Source: Gammaproteobacteria bacterium
GTDB taxonomy: Bacteria; Pseudomonadota; Gammaproteobacteria; JAUZRS01
Reading direction: 5' to 3'
Assembly: GCA_030949385.1 (NCBI GenBank)
Contig: JAUZSP010000003.1
Span: 389,670-453,669, forward strand
Length of the DNA stretch: 64,000 bases
In this document: piece after piece, positions 40,788-50,044 of the stretch
Numbering within the stretch: the stretch's first letter is position 1
Layout: the number at the start of each line of letters is the position of its first letter
The notes under the pieces: model-generated
Databases searched by the model: none
The model's input: the letters and a program-made list of their open reading frames with translations, nothing else
Told to the model about the DNA's origin: nothing
Made by a program: the position numbers and the translations under genes

Positions 40788-40982
40788 ATGGCAACATACG
40801 AATGTTCAAAATGCGGTATGGCGGTTAATGCGACCTGTGCAAAATGCGATGCACCACTGGTTGATGGCAGTTTGAAATTGGATGACGGCAGCGAAGTGCA
40901 AATTTCCGAATGCCCTAACGGTCATGGCAAAATCAAATCACCCCTGTGCTGTGGTGAAGATATGAGCTGTAAAGTCGGCTAA
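40788..40982 (+). CDS. small zinc-ribbon protein, 64 aa
   Basis: ATG 40788, preceded by ACGAGG. The product MATYECSKCGM... has CSKC, CAKC, a lone C and CC (eight cysteines in 64 residues), suggesting one or two zinc ribbons. No signal peptide. I recall similar uncharacterised proteins in sulfur- and iron-oxidising proteobacteria but cannot name a function. Confidence 0.75.
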   Translation: MATYECSKCGMAVNATCAKCDAPLVDGSLKLDDGSEVQISECPNGHGKIKSPLCCGEDMSCKVG

Positions 40983-40991
40983 GTTTGTTTC

Positions 40992-41056
40992 GGTCATTTC
41001 CGCTCAGACGGAAATCCATGCGTCGAAATGTGGATACCCGCTTTCGCGGGTATGAC
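40992..41056. repeat. REP-like double-hairpin intergenic repeat
   Basis: Two consecutive hairpins: TTTCCG-ctcaga-CGGAAA (40997-41014) and ATACCCGC-tttc-GCGGGTAT (41034-41053), separated by CCATGCGTCGAAATGTGG. The pattern is that of the common CCCGCxxxxGCGGG extragenic palindromes. It lies between the zinc-ribbon gene and the M16 protease gene. Confidence 0.65.
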
Positions 41057-41180
41057 TCTGAATGACTTTTTGAACCCGCTTACCTCTCTTTCTCTTGTTT
41101 CTCCCTTGAAATTCTTCCGCTGCGCCTATATATCTTTTGCCTATCCGTTGTAAATCAACTTTTAAGGTGGACGCTTTTTT

Positions 41181-44117
41181 ATGGCACAGGACAGAACCGC
41201 TCCAGAGACTCACTCGACATTTGAATGGCTGCGCAGTGAAGCAATTGATTCGCTGAATGTGGTGGTGGAAGAGTACCGGCATAAAAAAACCGGCGCGATG
41301 CACTACCATCTGCACGCGGACAACGACGAAAACGTCTTCTTGGTTGGGCTACGAACCGTGCCAACGGACTCCACTGGTGTGGCGCACATGTTGGAACACA
41401 CCGCCCTTTGTGGCAGTGAAAAATACCCCGTGCGTGATCCCTTCTTTATGATGATCCGCCGTTCACTGAACACCTTTATGAACGCCTTCACCAGCTCGGA
41501 CTGGACCGCCTATCCGTTTGCCAGCCAGAATCGTAAAGACTTTAACAACCTGCTGGATGTCTATCTGGATGCGGTCTTTTTCTCTCGTCTGGACGAACTT
41601 GATTTTGCTCAAGAAGGGCATCGGGTTGAATTTGAAGAAGCCAGCAATCCTGACAGTGATCTGGTCTACAAAGGGGTGGTGTTCAATGAGATGAAAGGCG
41701 CGATGAGCTCGCCGGTCAGTACCCTGTGGCAGACTGTGAGCAAACACCTTTTTCCCAGCACCACCTACCACTTCAACAGCGGCGGTGAACCTGAACGCAT
41801 TCCTGATCTGAGTTACGAAGAGCTGAAAGCCTTTTATCGCGTTCATTATCACCCCTCTAACGCTATTTTCATGACCTACGGCGATATTTCAGCGGTGGAG
41901 CATCAGCGTAAATTTGAAGCGCAAGTGCTGCACCGTTTTGAACCTCTGGATGAAGAGATCAGTGTGGGTCTGGAACAGCGTTACCACGCGCCACTGGTGG
42001 TGGAAGAGAATTACGCCTTTGATGAGCCAGACAGCGAGAATAAAACCCACATCGTGCTGGGTTGGCTGCTGGGAGAGAGCATTGATCTGAAGGCGCAGAT
42101 GAACGCGCACCTGCTTTCTGGGGTCTTGCTGGATGATGGTGCCTCGCCGTTGCGCCACGCGCTGGAGAGCTGTGACTTGGGCAGTGCGCCCTCGCCCCTC
42201 TGTGGTCTGGAAGAGTCTAATCGTGAAATGAGTTTTGTCTGCGGCATTGAAGGCTCTTCGCCTGAAAAAGCCGCCGAATTGGAGCAATTGGTGTTTCAGG
42301 TGCTGTTTGAGGTGGCGGAAAACGGTCTGCCGCAAGAACGAGTCGAAGCGGTTCTGCATCAGTTAGAGATGAGCCAACGAGAAGTGGGCGGCGGCAGCTA
42401 CCCCTATGGTTTGCAACTGATTCTGGAGGGACTGTCCAGCGCCATTCATCGCGGTGATCCTGTGGCGGCGATGAACCTTGATCCGGTTTTGGCAAACCTG
42501 CGTGAGCAGATTCAAGATCCTGACTTTATCAAAGGCTTGGTGAAATCGCTTTTGCTGGAGAATCAACACCGTGTGCGTCTGAGCTTGAAACCCGATGCTG
42601 GTTTGAGTGCGCGCCGCGATGCGGCTGAAGCGGCGCGTTTGGCGCAGATCAAAGCGGCGATGAATGATGCAGAAAAACAGGCTGTGGTGGAGCAAGCCGC
42701 TGCACTGGAAGCGCGTCAGCAGATGAAAGACGACATGAGCATTTTGCCCAAAGTGGGGTTGGAAGATGTGCCGGTGGAGATCGCCACTCCAGTGGGTGAG
42801 GTGTGTTCGTGGGGCGAGCAGTCTGCGACTCTCTACCGGCAAGGTACCAACGGTTTGGTCTATCAGAAGGTGATTTTTGATCTGCCGCATTTAAGTCAAG
42901 AGCAGGTGCAACTGCTGCCCTATTACAGCAGTTGCCTGACTGAGCTGGGGGTGGGTGAGAACAGCTATTTAGAGACCCAAGCGCAGCAATCAAGCGTCAG
43001 CGGTGGCATCGGTTCCAATGCAGCGGTGAGCGGTGAGGTGGACGATGTAAACGCCATCAAGGGCTATTTCATGCTCTCTTCTAAGGCACTGAATCGTAAC
43101 AATCGTGCTTTAGCAGAGCTGCTTTCCAGTACGGTGAAGCAGGCGCGTTTTGATGAGCTGGATCGCATTCGTGAACTGATCGCTCAAGATCGTACCCGTG
43201 CGGAGCGCAGCGTCACCGGTCAAGGCCACGCCTTGGCGATGATGGCGGCATCCAGCGGCCTTTCGGCCAGTGCGGCGCTGAGCCATCAACAGCGGGGTTT
43301 GGCGGGTATTCAGGCGCTCAAGGCCTTGGATGACAGCCTCAATGAGCGCGCCAACCTGGAAGCGTTGGCAGGGCAGTTTAAAACCTTGCACAGCGAGCTG
43401 ACGGCGCAGCCACGGCAATTTTTGCTGGTGGCGGAAGCGGAGCAGATGGGGTCGTTGCAACACGAGGTGGCTGAGGTTTGGAATGCTGTAGATCTGCCAT
43501 CAAAGGCAGCGAAACCCTTTTCTTTGCCCTTTGAGCCAAAGCAGGTGAAACAGATTTGGACCACAGGCACACAGGTGAACTTCTGTGCCAAAGCCTATCC
43601 GACGGTGGCGGTGGATCATCCTGATGCGCCTGCCTTGGGTGTCTTGGGCGGTTTCCTGCGCAACGGTTATTTGCATCGTGCCATTCGTGAGCAGGGCGGG
43701 GCGTACGGTGGCGGTGCCAGTCACGATCCGAGTGCAGCGGCGTTTCGTTTCTTCTCTTATCGTGACCCCCGTTTAGATGAGACTTTGGCCGATTTTGATA
43801 AGGCCGTTGAGTGGTTGTTAAACGAAGAGCATGGCGATGACGCGCTGGAAGAGGCGATTTTAGGCGTTATTGGCGGGCTGGATAAACCTTCTTCACCTTC
43901 TGGTGAAGCGAAAAAAGCCTTCCATCAAGCGTTGTTTGATCGCACCCCTGAGCAGCGCCAACGCTATCGTAACGGTGTTTTGCGGGTGAGCATTGCGGAC
44001 TTACAACGGGTTGCAAAAACCTATCTAAAACCGGAGCTGGCCAGTGTGGCGGTGATCACCAGTGCGGCCAATGTGGAGCAATTTGGGGATCGTGGCATGA
44101 CGGTGATGGCGCTCTAA
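41181..44117 (+). CDS. M16C zinc metalloprotease, presequence-protease type
   Basis: 978 residues in two halves. Inverted zinc motif H69-M-L-E72-H73 in GVAHMLEHTALCGSEKYPVRDPF is intact. LNTFMNAFTSSDWTAYPFASQN is characteristic of the PreP/Cym1 branch. These proteases degrade free peptides inside a closed chamber. No signal peptide, so probably cytoplasmic. The bioH ATG directly follows the stop. Confidence 0.93.
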   Translation: MAQDRTAPETHSTFEWLRSEAIDSLNVVVEEYRHKKTGAMHYHLHADNDENVFLVGLRTVPTDSTGVAHMLEHTALCGSEKYPVRDPFFMMIRRSLNTFMNAFTSSDWTAYPFASQNRKDFNNLLDVYLDAVFFSRLDELDFAQEGHRVEFEEASNPDSDLVYKGVVFNEMKGAMSSPVSTLWQTVSKHLFPSTTYHFNSGGEPERIPDLSYEELKAFYRVHYHPSNAIFMTYGDISAVEHQRKFEAQVLHRFEPLDEEISVGLEQRYHAPLVVEENYAFDEPDSENKTHIVLGWLLGESIDLKAQMNAHLLSGVLLDDGASPLRHALESCDLGSAPSPLCGLEESNREMSFVCGIEGSSPEKAAELEQLVFQVLFEVAENGLPQERVEAVLHQLEMSQREVGGGSYPYGLQLILEGLSSAIHRGDPVAAMNLDPVLANLREQIQDPDFIKGLVKSLLLENQHRVRLSLKPDAGLSARRDAAEAARLAQIKAAMNDAEKQAVVEQAAALEARQQMKDDMSILPKVGLEDVPVEIATPVGEVCSWGEQSATLYRQGTNGLVYQKVIFDLPHLSQEQVQLLPYYSSCLTELGVGENSYLETQAQQSSVSGGIGSNAAVSGEVDDVNAIKGYFMLSSKALNRNNRALAELLSSTVKQARFDELDRIRELIAQDRTRAERSVTGQGHALAMMAASSGLSASAALSHQQRGLAGIQALKALDDSLNERANLEALAGQFKTLHSELTAQPRQFLLVAEAEQMGSLQHEVAEVWNAVDLPSKAAKPFSLPFEPKQVKQIWTTGTQVNFCAKAYPTVAVDHPDAPALGVLGGFLRNGYLHRAIREQGGAYGGGASHDPSAAAFRFFSYRDPRLDETLADFDKAVEWLLNEEHGDDALEEAILGVIGGLDKPSSPSGEAKKAFHQALFDRTPEQRQRYRNGVLRVSIADLQRVAKTYLKPELASVAVITSAANVEQFGDRGMTVMAL

Positions 44118-44858
44118 ATGGTCAAGCCGCATCTGGTTTTGCTGCACGGTTGGGGGTTGAACCGTGGTGTGTGGCAGAGTTTAATTCCAAGGTTGGAGTC
44201 GTTTTACCGCGTGACGGCTTTGGATCTGGCGGGGTTTGGCAGTGAGTCAGACCGTCCGGTGGCTGATCTGGAACAGATGGTCGAGCGTTTGGCAGAGCAG
44301 GTGAGCGAAAGCTCTGTCTGGCTCGGTTGGTCCTTGGGGGGAATGGTGGCGCTGCGTTTGGCGGCGCGTTTTCCGGCCAAGGTTTCCAAGCTGATTATGG
44401 TCGCGGCTTCGCCGCGTTTTGTCCAAGCTGAAAACTGGCCATCGGCCACCAAAGCAGAGGTGCTGGTGGGGTTTTCGAGTGCGTTGCGAGAAAATTTGTC
44501 CGTCACCTTGCAGCGTTTTTTGGCCTTGCAGGTGCGGGGCAGTGCCGACTCCAAAGCGGTGTTGAAGCAGCTCAAGGTGGCTTTGGCCGCAGGAGGTGCG
44601 GCTTCGGAGGCCAGTCTGTTGCTCGGTTTGCACATTTTAAACACGGCGGATCTGCGCAGCGATCTGCAACAGCTGAAACCGCCTTTGGCGGTTTTTTTAG
44701 GTGAGCGAGATGGTTTGGTACCGCAAGCGGTGGCCGAGTCCTTGTTGCAACTGCGCTCTGATTTACAAATTGAGCTGTTCCCCAACGCAGGTCATGCGCC
44801 TTTTCTGTCCCATCCTGAGCTGTTTACTGCCAAACTGAGGGCGTTTACCGATGGCTGA
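44118..44858 (+). CDS. bioH: pimeloyl-ACP methyl ester esterase BioH
   Basis: Hydrolyses pimeloyl-ACP methyl ester in biotin precursor synthesis. 246 residues, alpha/beta hydrolase: LLHGWGLNRGVW oxyanion region, nucleophile elbow GWSLGGMVALRLA, acid in FLGERDGLVP, histidine in NAGHAPFLSHPE. Directly upstream of bioC and overlapping it by 8 nt; the two act on the same intermediate. Confidence 0.94.
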   Translation: MVKPHLVLLHGWGLNRGVWQSLIPRLESFYRVTALDLAGFGSESDRPVADLEQMVERLAEQVSESSVWLGWSLGGMVALRLAARFPAKVSKLIMVAASPRFVQAENWPSATKAEVLVGFSSALRENLSVTLQRFLALQVRGSADSKAVLKQLKVALAAGGAASEASLLLGLHILNTADLRSDLQQLKPPLAVFLGERDGLVPQAVAESLLQLRSDLQIELFPNAGHAPFLSHPELFTAKLRAFTDG

Positions 44859-45693
44859 AGTTGAGTTGGATCGTCAGCAGATTCGCCGTTCGTTTGAGCG
44901 CGCAGCGGCAGGCTACGATAACGCGGCGGAGTTGCAACGTGAGGTCTGCGCCCATTTGCTGGAGCGATTGGGGTGGGTTCATTTTACTCCTAAGGTGGTG
45001 TTGGATCTTGGTACCGGTACGGGGCAAGGCACGGTCAGTTTGCGTAAGCAGTACCCCAAAGCGCAGCAGATTGCCTTGGATCTGTCAGAGGGCATGTTGA
45101 AACGGACTTCGAAGCGGGCGGGTTGGTTTCGAAAGCCGGGGCTGTTGTGCGCTGATGCGCGTCGTTTGCCGTTGGCAACTGACAGCGTTGATTTGATTTT
45201 TTCCAGCTTGACCCTTCAGTGGTGCAGCGAAGATCTCACCGGGCTGTTCAGTGAGTTTGCGCGGGTGTTGCGACCGGGCGGTCTGCTGATGTTCACCACG
45301 TTTGGGATGGATACGTTGCAAAATTTGCGACAGGCGTGGGCGCAGGTGGATGAGCAGGTGCATGTGAATCGTTTTGTGGACATGCACGACATCGGTGATG
45401 CGTTGTTGGCGGCGGGTTTTAAAGATCCGGTGATGGATGTGGAGCGTCATCAGCGTGAGTTTGAGAGTGTCACGGAATTGATGCGTTCCATCAAAGCGAT
45501 GGGCGCGCACAACGTGGCTTCACAGCGAGCGCGAGGTCTGATGGGGCGGCAAAAACTGCAACGCCTGCAAGAGGCGTTTGTCTGCAATCAAGCGGGTCAG
45601 TTTGAAGCGGATTATGAGGTGGTGTTTGGCATGGGCTGGTTGCCGGAGGTGTCGCCGTTGAGTGGTTCGGTGGAGGTAATGGCTCCGTTGTAG
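44851..45693 (+). CDS. bioC: malonyl-ACP O-methyltransferase BioC
   Basis: Methylates malonyl-ACP with SAM to start pimelate synthesis. 280 residues. IRRSFERAAAGYDNAAELQREV is the BioC N-terminal signature; SAM loop VLDLGTGTGQG; SSLTLQWCSED and RVLRPGGLLMFTTFG follow. bioB, bioF and bioD are not next to it in this window; an Rhs array begins within 60 nt of its stop. Confidence 0.94.
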   Translation: MAEVELDRQQIRRSFERAAAGYDNAAELQREVCAHLLERLGWVHFTPKVVLDLGTGTGQGTVSLRKQYPKAQQIALDLSEGMLKRTSKRAGWFRKPGLLCADARRLPLATDSVDLIFSSLTLQWCSEDLTGLFSEFARVLRPGGLLMFTTFGMDTLQNLRQAWAQVDEQVHVNRFVDMHDIGDALLAAGFKDPVMDVERHQREFESVTELMRSIKAMGAHNVASQRARGLMGRQKLQRLQEAFVCNQAGQFEADYEVVFGMGWLPEVSPLSGSVEVMAPL

Positions 45694-45747
45694 GGTGGTA
45701 AGACATTCTTGTCGGCTCTGCTTCAGCTGGACTTGGTTCGGCGGTAG

Positions 45748-46481
45748 GTCAATGGGTGCAAGGCTTTTTGTACCAAGATCAGCTCAATCCGGTGGCTGAA
45801 CTGGACGGCAACAACACCGTCATCAGCCAATTTATCTACGCCGATAAAGCCAATGTACCGGCCTACATGATCAAAGGCGGCATCCGCTATCGGATTATTT
45901 CCGATCAACTGGGCAGCCCGAGGTTGGTGATAAACAGCGCTACAGGTGACGTTGTGCAGCGGATCGACTACGATGTTTGGGGCAACATCAGCCAAGACAG
46001 CAATCCGGGTTTTCAACCCTTTGGATTTGCCGGAGGGATTTACGACCACGACACCCAACTGACCCGTTTTGGAGCCAGAGACTACGACGCTTGGAGTGGC
46101 CGCTGGACGAATAAAGACCCGATCCGATTTGGTGGTGGGGATGCTAATCTTTATGGGTATGTTTTGGGTGATCCGGTTGGTTTTATTGATCCTGATGGGT
46201 TGAATCCTGTAGCAGGAGCAATGGGGGGTGGTGCGATTGCTGGTCCTCCAGGTGCTGTAGTTGGTGCTGTAGTTGGTTTTGGCATAGGATTATTTATTGG
46301 CGATAAGATGTTTTCTAAAGGGGGACGGCAAAATGTGAGAGATACGGGGTTGATAGGAGTTCCTACAGATGTCATTAAAGATCGTCTTAAAAACCCTATA
46401 ATAAGCAGTAAGGATAAAAAAAGATTAGAAAAAGAGTTAAAGGCTCGGGGCGAAAGAAACAAAGAAAAGAGGTGTAAATAG
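45748..46481 (+). CDS. orphan Rhs C-terminal cassette 1 (core fragment plus tip 1)
   Basis: A GTG at 45756 opens a 241-residue frame. About 145 residues are Rhs/YD-repeat core ([61 protein letters not shown] region) ending at [11 protein letters not shown] (46203). After this the DNA no longer matches the other copies. Tip 1 has a glycine-rich hydrophobic stretch ([19 protein letters not shown]) and a basic tail ([11 protein letters not shown] ... [14 protein letters not shown]). It resembles small basic polymorphic-toxin tips, but the activity is unknown. The core is truncated at its 5' end compared with copies 2 and 3. Confidence 0.72.
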
Positions 46482-46483
46482 CT

Positions 46484-46855
46484 ATGTGGTATTGTGCTCA
46501 TGCTATATTTTATTTTGAGCTTAAAGTTGGAAATTCTGACTCTATTTTAGTTCATGAAAATGTGTATCTTATTCAGGCTGATGATGAAAAATATGCTATG
46601 GAAAAAGCATTAAATATAGCAAAAAGTAATGAGGATTTAAATGAAGGTGGTCATCTTGAATTAAATGAAAAGCCAGTTCGTTATTTATTTTCTGGAATAA
46701 GGAAATTAATAGAGGTTGGGAATCATGATAAATCTGATAGTAATGTTGTAGAAAGTGGTGTTGAAATTACTTATTCTGAATTTGAGGTTGATGATATGGC
46801 CGAAGTTGAAAATCTAGGAAAGGGTTGTTTTTCTAATGTTTTATATAGGGAATGA
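46484..46855 (+). CDS. DUF4288-like putative immunity protein 1
   Basis: 123 residues, AT-rich, starting 2 nt after tip 1. MWYCAHAIFYFEL, VYLIQADDEKYAMEKALNIAKSN and RYLFSGIRKLIEV match the pattern I know for DUF4288, a family often found beside polymorphic toxins. No signal peptide, so if it is an immunity protein it would act in the cytoplasm, implying a cytoplasmic target for tip 1. Its stop overlaps the ATG of cassette 2 (ATGA). Confidence 0.65.
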   Translation: MWYCAHAIFYFELKVGNSDSILVHENVYLIQADDEKYAMEKALNIAKSNEDLNEGGHLELNEKPVRYLFSGIRKLIEVGNHDKSDSNVVESGVEITYSEFEVDDMAEVENLGKGCFSNVLYRE

Positions 46856-48222
46856 GAAGAAAGGTTAAAGAGCAAACCACCTTGGGCAGTGTTATAGGCA
46901 ACAACAGCTACAACAATTTTGGAGAACTGGCCAACAGCCAAACAAGCTTCAACGCCCAGACCCTGTATCAAATCAGCCTAGACGAAGCCACAAAAGAGCG
47001 CGACAAACTGGGGCGAATCCGCTTTAAAACCGAAAACATCCAAGGTCAGATCAGCCAAAGTGAATACAGTTACGACTTAGCGGGGCGTTTGATCCGCGAG
47101 ATCAAAGACGGCCTCAGCACCACCTACGGTTACGACCGCAACGGCAATCGAACTCACCTTAATGGCCAATTGATCGCCCATTACGACAATCAAGATCGGC
47201 TGTTGGATTACGCCGGAACCACCTACGGCTACAGCGCCAACGGAGAATTGCAAAGTAAAACTGAAAACGGCAGCACAACAAACTACCATTACGACCTGTT
47301 GGGCAATCTGATCCGCGTTACTCAAGCCAAGCAAACCATCGACTACTTCATCGACGGGCAAAATCGCAGAATGGGCAAAAAGCGCAACGGTCAATGGGTA
47401 CAAGGCTTTTTGTACCAAGATCAGCTCAATCCGGTGGCTGAACTGGACGGCAACAACACCGTCATCAGCCAATTTATCTACGCCGATAAAGCCAATGTAC
47501 CGGCCTACATGATCAAAAACGGCATCCGCTATCGGATTATTTCCGATCAACTGGGCAGCCCAAGGTTGGTGATCAACAGCGGCACAGGTGAAGTCGTCCA
47601 GCGGATCGACTACGATGTTTGGGGCAACATCAGCCAAGACAGCAACCCGGGTTTTCAACCCTTTGGATTTGCCGGAGGGATTTACGACCACGACACCCAA
47701 CTGACCCGTTTTGGAGCCAGAGACTACGACGCTTGGAGTGGCCGCTGGACGAATAAAGACCCGATCCGATTTGGTGGTGGGGATGCTAATCTTTATGGGT
47801 ATGTTTTGGGTGATCCGGTTGGTTTTATTGATCCTGATGGGTTGGTATGGCAGTACAGTCAAACGACAGGCCGGTTAACACATATCAATGGTAATCGGGC
47901 TGCTGTAAATATAGGGGATGGGTATTCTGGTAATGGTCAGGGATTAAATAATCCCAACATGCAAAATGTGCCAAATGTTGGGCCTATTCCGCAAGGTACG
48001 TATGACATTGGTCAGCAAGTAGATAGTCCTAATACAGGGCTAGGAGTTCTTCCATTGACTCCTCAGTCAAACGAAAACATGTATGGGAGAAGTGCTTTTC
48101 AAATACATGGAGATAATAGACGGGGGAATCAAAGTGCTTCACAGGGTTGCATGATTTTTGATCGAAACACTAGGAATAGAATCAACAATAGTGGTGATAA
48201 TGTTCTGGTAGTTGTCCCATGA
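46852..48222 (+). CDS. orphan Rhs cassette 2 with L,D-transpeptidase-like (Tlde1/DUF2778-type) tip
   Basis: 456 residues. Rhs core with several YD repeats ([44 protein letters not shown]) up to DPDGL (47844). The tip WQYSQTTGRLTHINGN ... GYSGNGQGLNNP ... GPIPQGTYDIG ... GRSAFQIHGDNRRG ... SASQGCMIF carries the HGD and SxGC motifs of the Tlde1/DUF2778 domain, with His419 and Cys433 as likely catalytic residues. That family cleaves or exchanges peptidoglycan stem peptides in the periplasm. Frame opens on an ATG overlapping the previous stop. Confidence 0.8.
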   Translation: MRRKVKEQTTLGSVIGNNSYNNFGELANSQTSFNAQTLYQISLDEATKERDKLGRIRFKTENIQGQISQSEYSYDLAGRLIREIKDGLSTTYGYDRNGNRTHLNGQLIAHYDNQDRLLDYAGTTYGYSANGELQSKTENGSTTNYHYDLLGNLIRVTQAKQTIDYFIDGQNRRMGKKRNGQWVQGFLYQDQLNPVAELDGNNTVISQFIYADKANVPAYMIKNGIRYRIISDQLGSPRLVINSGTGEVVQRIDYDVWGNISQDSNPGFQPFGFAGGIYDHDTQLTRFGARDYDAWSGRWTNKDPIRFGGGDANLYGYVLGDPVGFIDPDGLVWQYSQTTGRLTHINGNRAAVNIGDGYSGNGQGLNNPNMQNVPNVGPIPQGTYDIGQQVDSPNTGLGVLPLTPQSNENMYGRSAFQIHGDNRRGNQSASQGCMIFDRNTRNRINNSGDNVLVVVP

Positions 48223-48740
48223 TGTATATATATTTTGTAATTTTTATGAGCTATTTTTTTTCAACCTTTGCATTAGCTGAAACAGTTTCAAATTTTATTC
48301 TTCCCAGTGGGGTTGGTGTGGAAATTGTTGAGGTTGACTTTCAAAGAAATAATTTTACTGTTACTGGTTGTTTGTCAGGAAATGATGCCTGCCTGATTAA
48401 TGGTAGAATTCCTTATGGAGTAGGTTTTGATTTTCCAAAGACATATGTGGAAAAAATCACTGTTTCATTCAAAGATTGTTCTTATGGGCTTAATGTAACG
48501 GATATGTATAATGCTTGGGGTGATCGCCAACTTGAATACCCTGGAGTGATTCGTTATTTTGGTGGGAAATGTTTTGATAATAAAAACTGCAAATTTAGGG
48601 GTGTTTTTTCTGATGCTTCCGTATCGTTTGTTGTTGAATGGTTTGTTGTTAATGGGGTGGAAACAAGGACTGTTATGACTAGCAGTAGTGATGTGGTAAA
48701 TTTATTCAAGAAAAATATTGATCCACCAGAATTTGATTGA
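48219..48740 (+). CDS. exported putative immunity protein 2
   Basis: 173 residues. The ATG overlaps the stop of cassette 2 (ATGA). The signal peptide ([17 protein letters not shown]) predicts a periplasmic mature protein, exactly where an inhibitor of a peptidoglycan-cutting toxin is needed. The mature part has six cysteines ([26 protein letters not shown]) that could form disulfides. No named family recognised; the immunity role is inferred from position and location. Confidence 0.62.
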   Translation: MMYIYFVIFMSYFFSTFALAETVSNFILPSGVGVEIVEVDFQRNNFTVTGCLSGNDACLINGRIPYGVGFDFPKTYVEKITVSFKDCSYGLNVTDMYNAWGDRQLEYPGVIRYFGGKCFDNKNCKFRGVFSDASVSFVVEWFVVNGVETRTVMTSSSDVVNLFKKNIDPPEFD

Positions 48741-50044
48741 TCACCATAGGTGAAATCACAAAAGAGCGCGACAAACTGGGGCGAATCCGCTTTAAAACCG
48801 AAAACATCCAAGGTCAGGTGAGCCAAAGTGAATACAGTTACGACTTAGCGGGGCGTTTGATCCGCGAGATCAAAGACGGCCTCAGCACCACCTACGGTTA
48901 CGACAGCAACGGCAATCGAACCCACCTCAATGGCCAATTGATCGCCCATTACGACCCTCAAGATCGGCTGCTGGATTACGCAGGAACCACCTACGGCTAC
49001 AGAGCCAACGGTGAATTGCAAAGCAAAACCGACAACGGCAGCACAACAAACTACCATTACGACCTGTTGGGCAATCTGATCCGCGTTGCTCAAGCCAATC
49101 AAACCATCGACTACCTCATCGACGGGCAAAATCGCAGAATGGGCAAAAAGCGCAACGGTCAATGGGTACAAGGCTTTTTGTACCAAGATCAGCTCAATCC
49201 GGTGGCGGAACTGGACGGCAACAACACCGTCGTCAGCCAATTTATCTACGCCGATAAAGCCAATGTACCGGCCTACATGATCAAAAACGGCATCCGCTAT
49301 CGGATTATTTCCGATCAACTGGGCAGCCCGAGGTTGGTGATCAACAGCGCCACAGGTGACGTTGTGCAGCGGATCGACTACGATGTTTGGGGCAACATCA
49401 GCCAAGACAGCAACCCGGGTTTTCAACCCTTTGGATTTGCCGGAGGGATTTACGACCACGACACCCAACTGACCCGTTTTGGAGCCAGAGACTACGACGC
49501 TTGGAGTGGCCGCTGGACGAATAAAGACCCGATCCGATTTGGTGGTGGGGATGCTAATCTTTATGGGTATGTTTTGGGTGATCCTGTTGGTTTTATTGAT
49601 CCTGATGGGTTGTGGATTTCTCAAGTGGTGGGAGCTACTGCTAATACTGGATTTGAAGGTTATAACCAATATCAATCAGGAAATTTTGATGCCGGTCGAT
49701 TAGCTATGGCTGCTGTTACAGGGGCTTTAGGTGGCTTTGGCCAAACGGCTTTAAAAGCCATTGGATTTGGTGCTGCTGCTGGAGCAATAAACAGTGCTTA
49801 CCAACAGTTGGATGGAAATAATTCTGGTTGCGGAGCTAATTTTGATTTATCACAAGTTGCTAGAAGTGCTGCTTATGGTGGCTCTGGTGGTTTTCTTGGA
49901 TATGGTTTTGGTAAGATTGGGAACAATATTTACCGTCCAGTTGATACATATATTTATGAATTGTTGACTCCAAATTACGGTTCGCATGGTTCGCATGGTT
50001 CGGCTGTTGGGGCTGCTGTAGGAGCTAGTGTTGGAAATCAATAA
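48737..50044 (+). CDS. orphan Rhs cassette 3 with glycine-rich hydrophobic tip
   Basis: The frame opens on TTG 48737, overlapping the immunity-2 stop (TTGA), and gives 435 residues. The core is homologous to cassette 2 from about 48755 to DPDGL at 49612. The tip (about 143 residues) is rich in Gly/Ala with amphipathic or hydrophobic stretches ([47 protein letters not shown]) and ends [17 protein letters not shown]. No catalytic motif is apparent; a membrane-active toxin is one possibility. Two short GSH repeats (GSHGSHGS) stand near the end. Confidence 0.68.
   Translation: MITIGEITKERDKLGRIRFKTENIQGQVSQSEYSYDLAGRLIREIKDGLSTTYGYDSNGNRTHLNGQLIAHYDPQDRLLDYAGTTYGYRANGELQSKTDNGSTTNYHYDLLGNLIRVAQANQTIDYLIDGQNRRMGKKRNGQWVQGFLYQDQLNPVAELDGNNTVVSQFIYADKANVPAYMIKNGIRYRIISDQLGSPRLVINSATGDVVQRIDYDVWGNISQDSNPGFQPFGFAGGIYDHDTQLTRFGARDYDAWSGRWTNKDPIRFGGGDANLYGYVLGDPVGFIDPDGLWISQVVGATANTGFEGYNQYQSGNFDAGRLAMAAVTGALGGFGQTALKAIGFGAAAGAINSAYQQLDGNNSGCGANFDLSQVARSAAYGGSGGFLGYGFGKIGNNIYRPVDTYIYELLTPNYGSHGSHGSAVGAAVGASVGNQ

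Noticed and set aside
47077..47862. Long minus-strand open frame across Rhs core 2 (and a similar one at 48845-49675)
   Set aside because: Both are mirror frames of the Rhs core, repeated because the core is repeated; no family features and no ribosome site.
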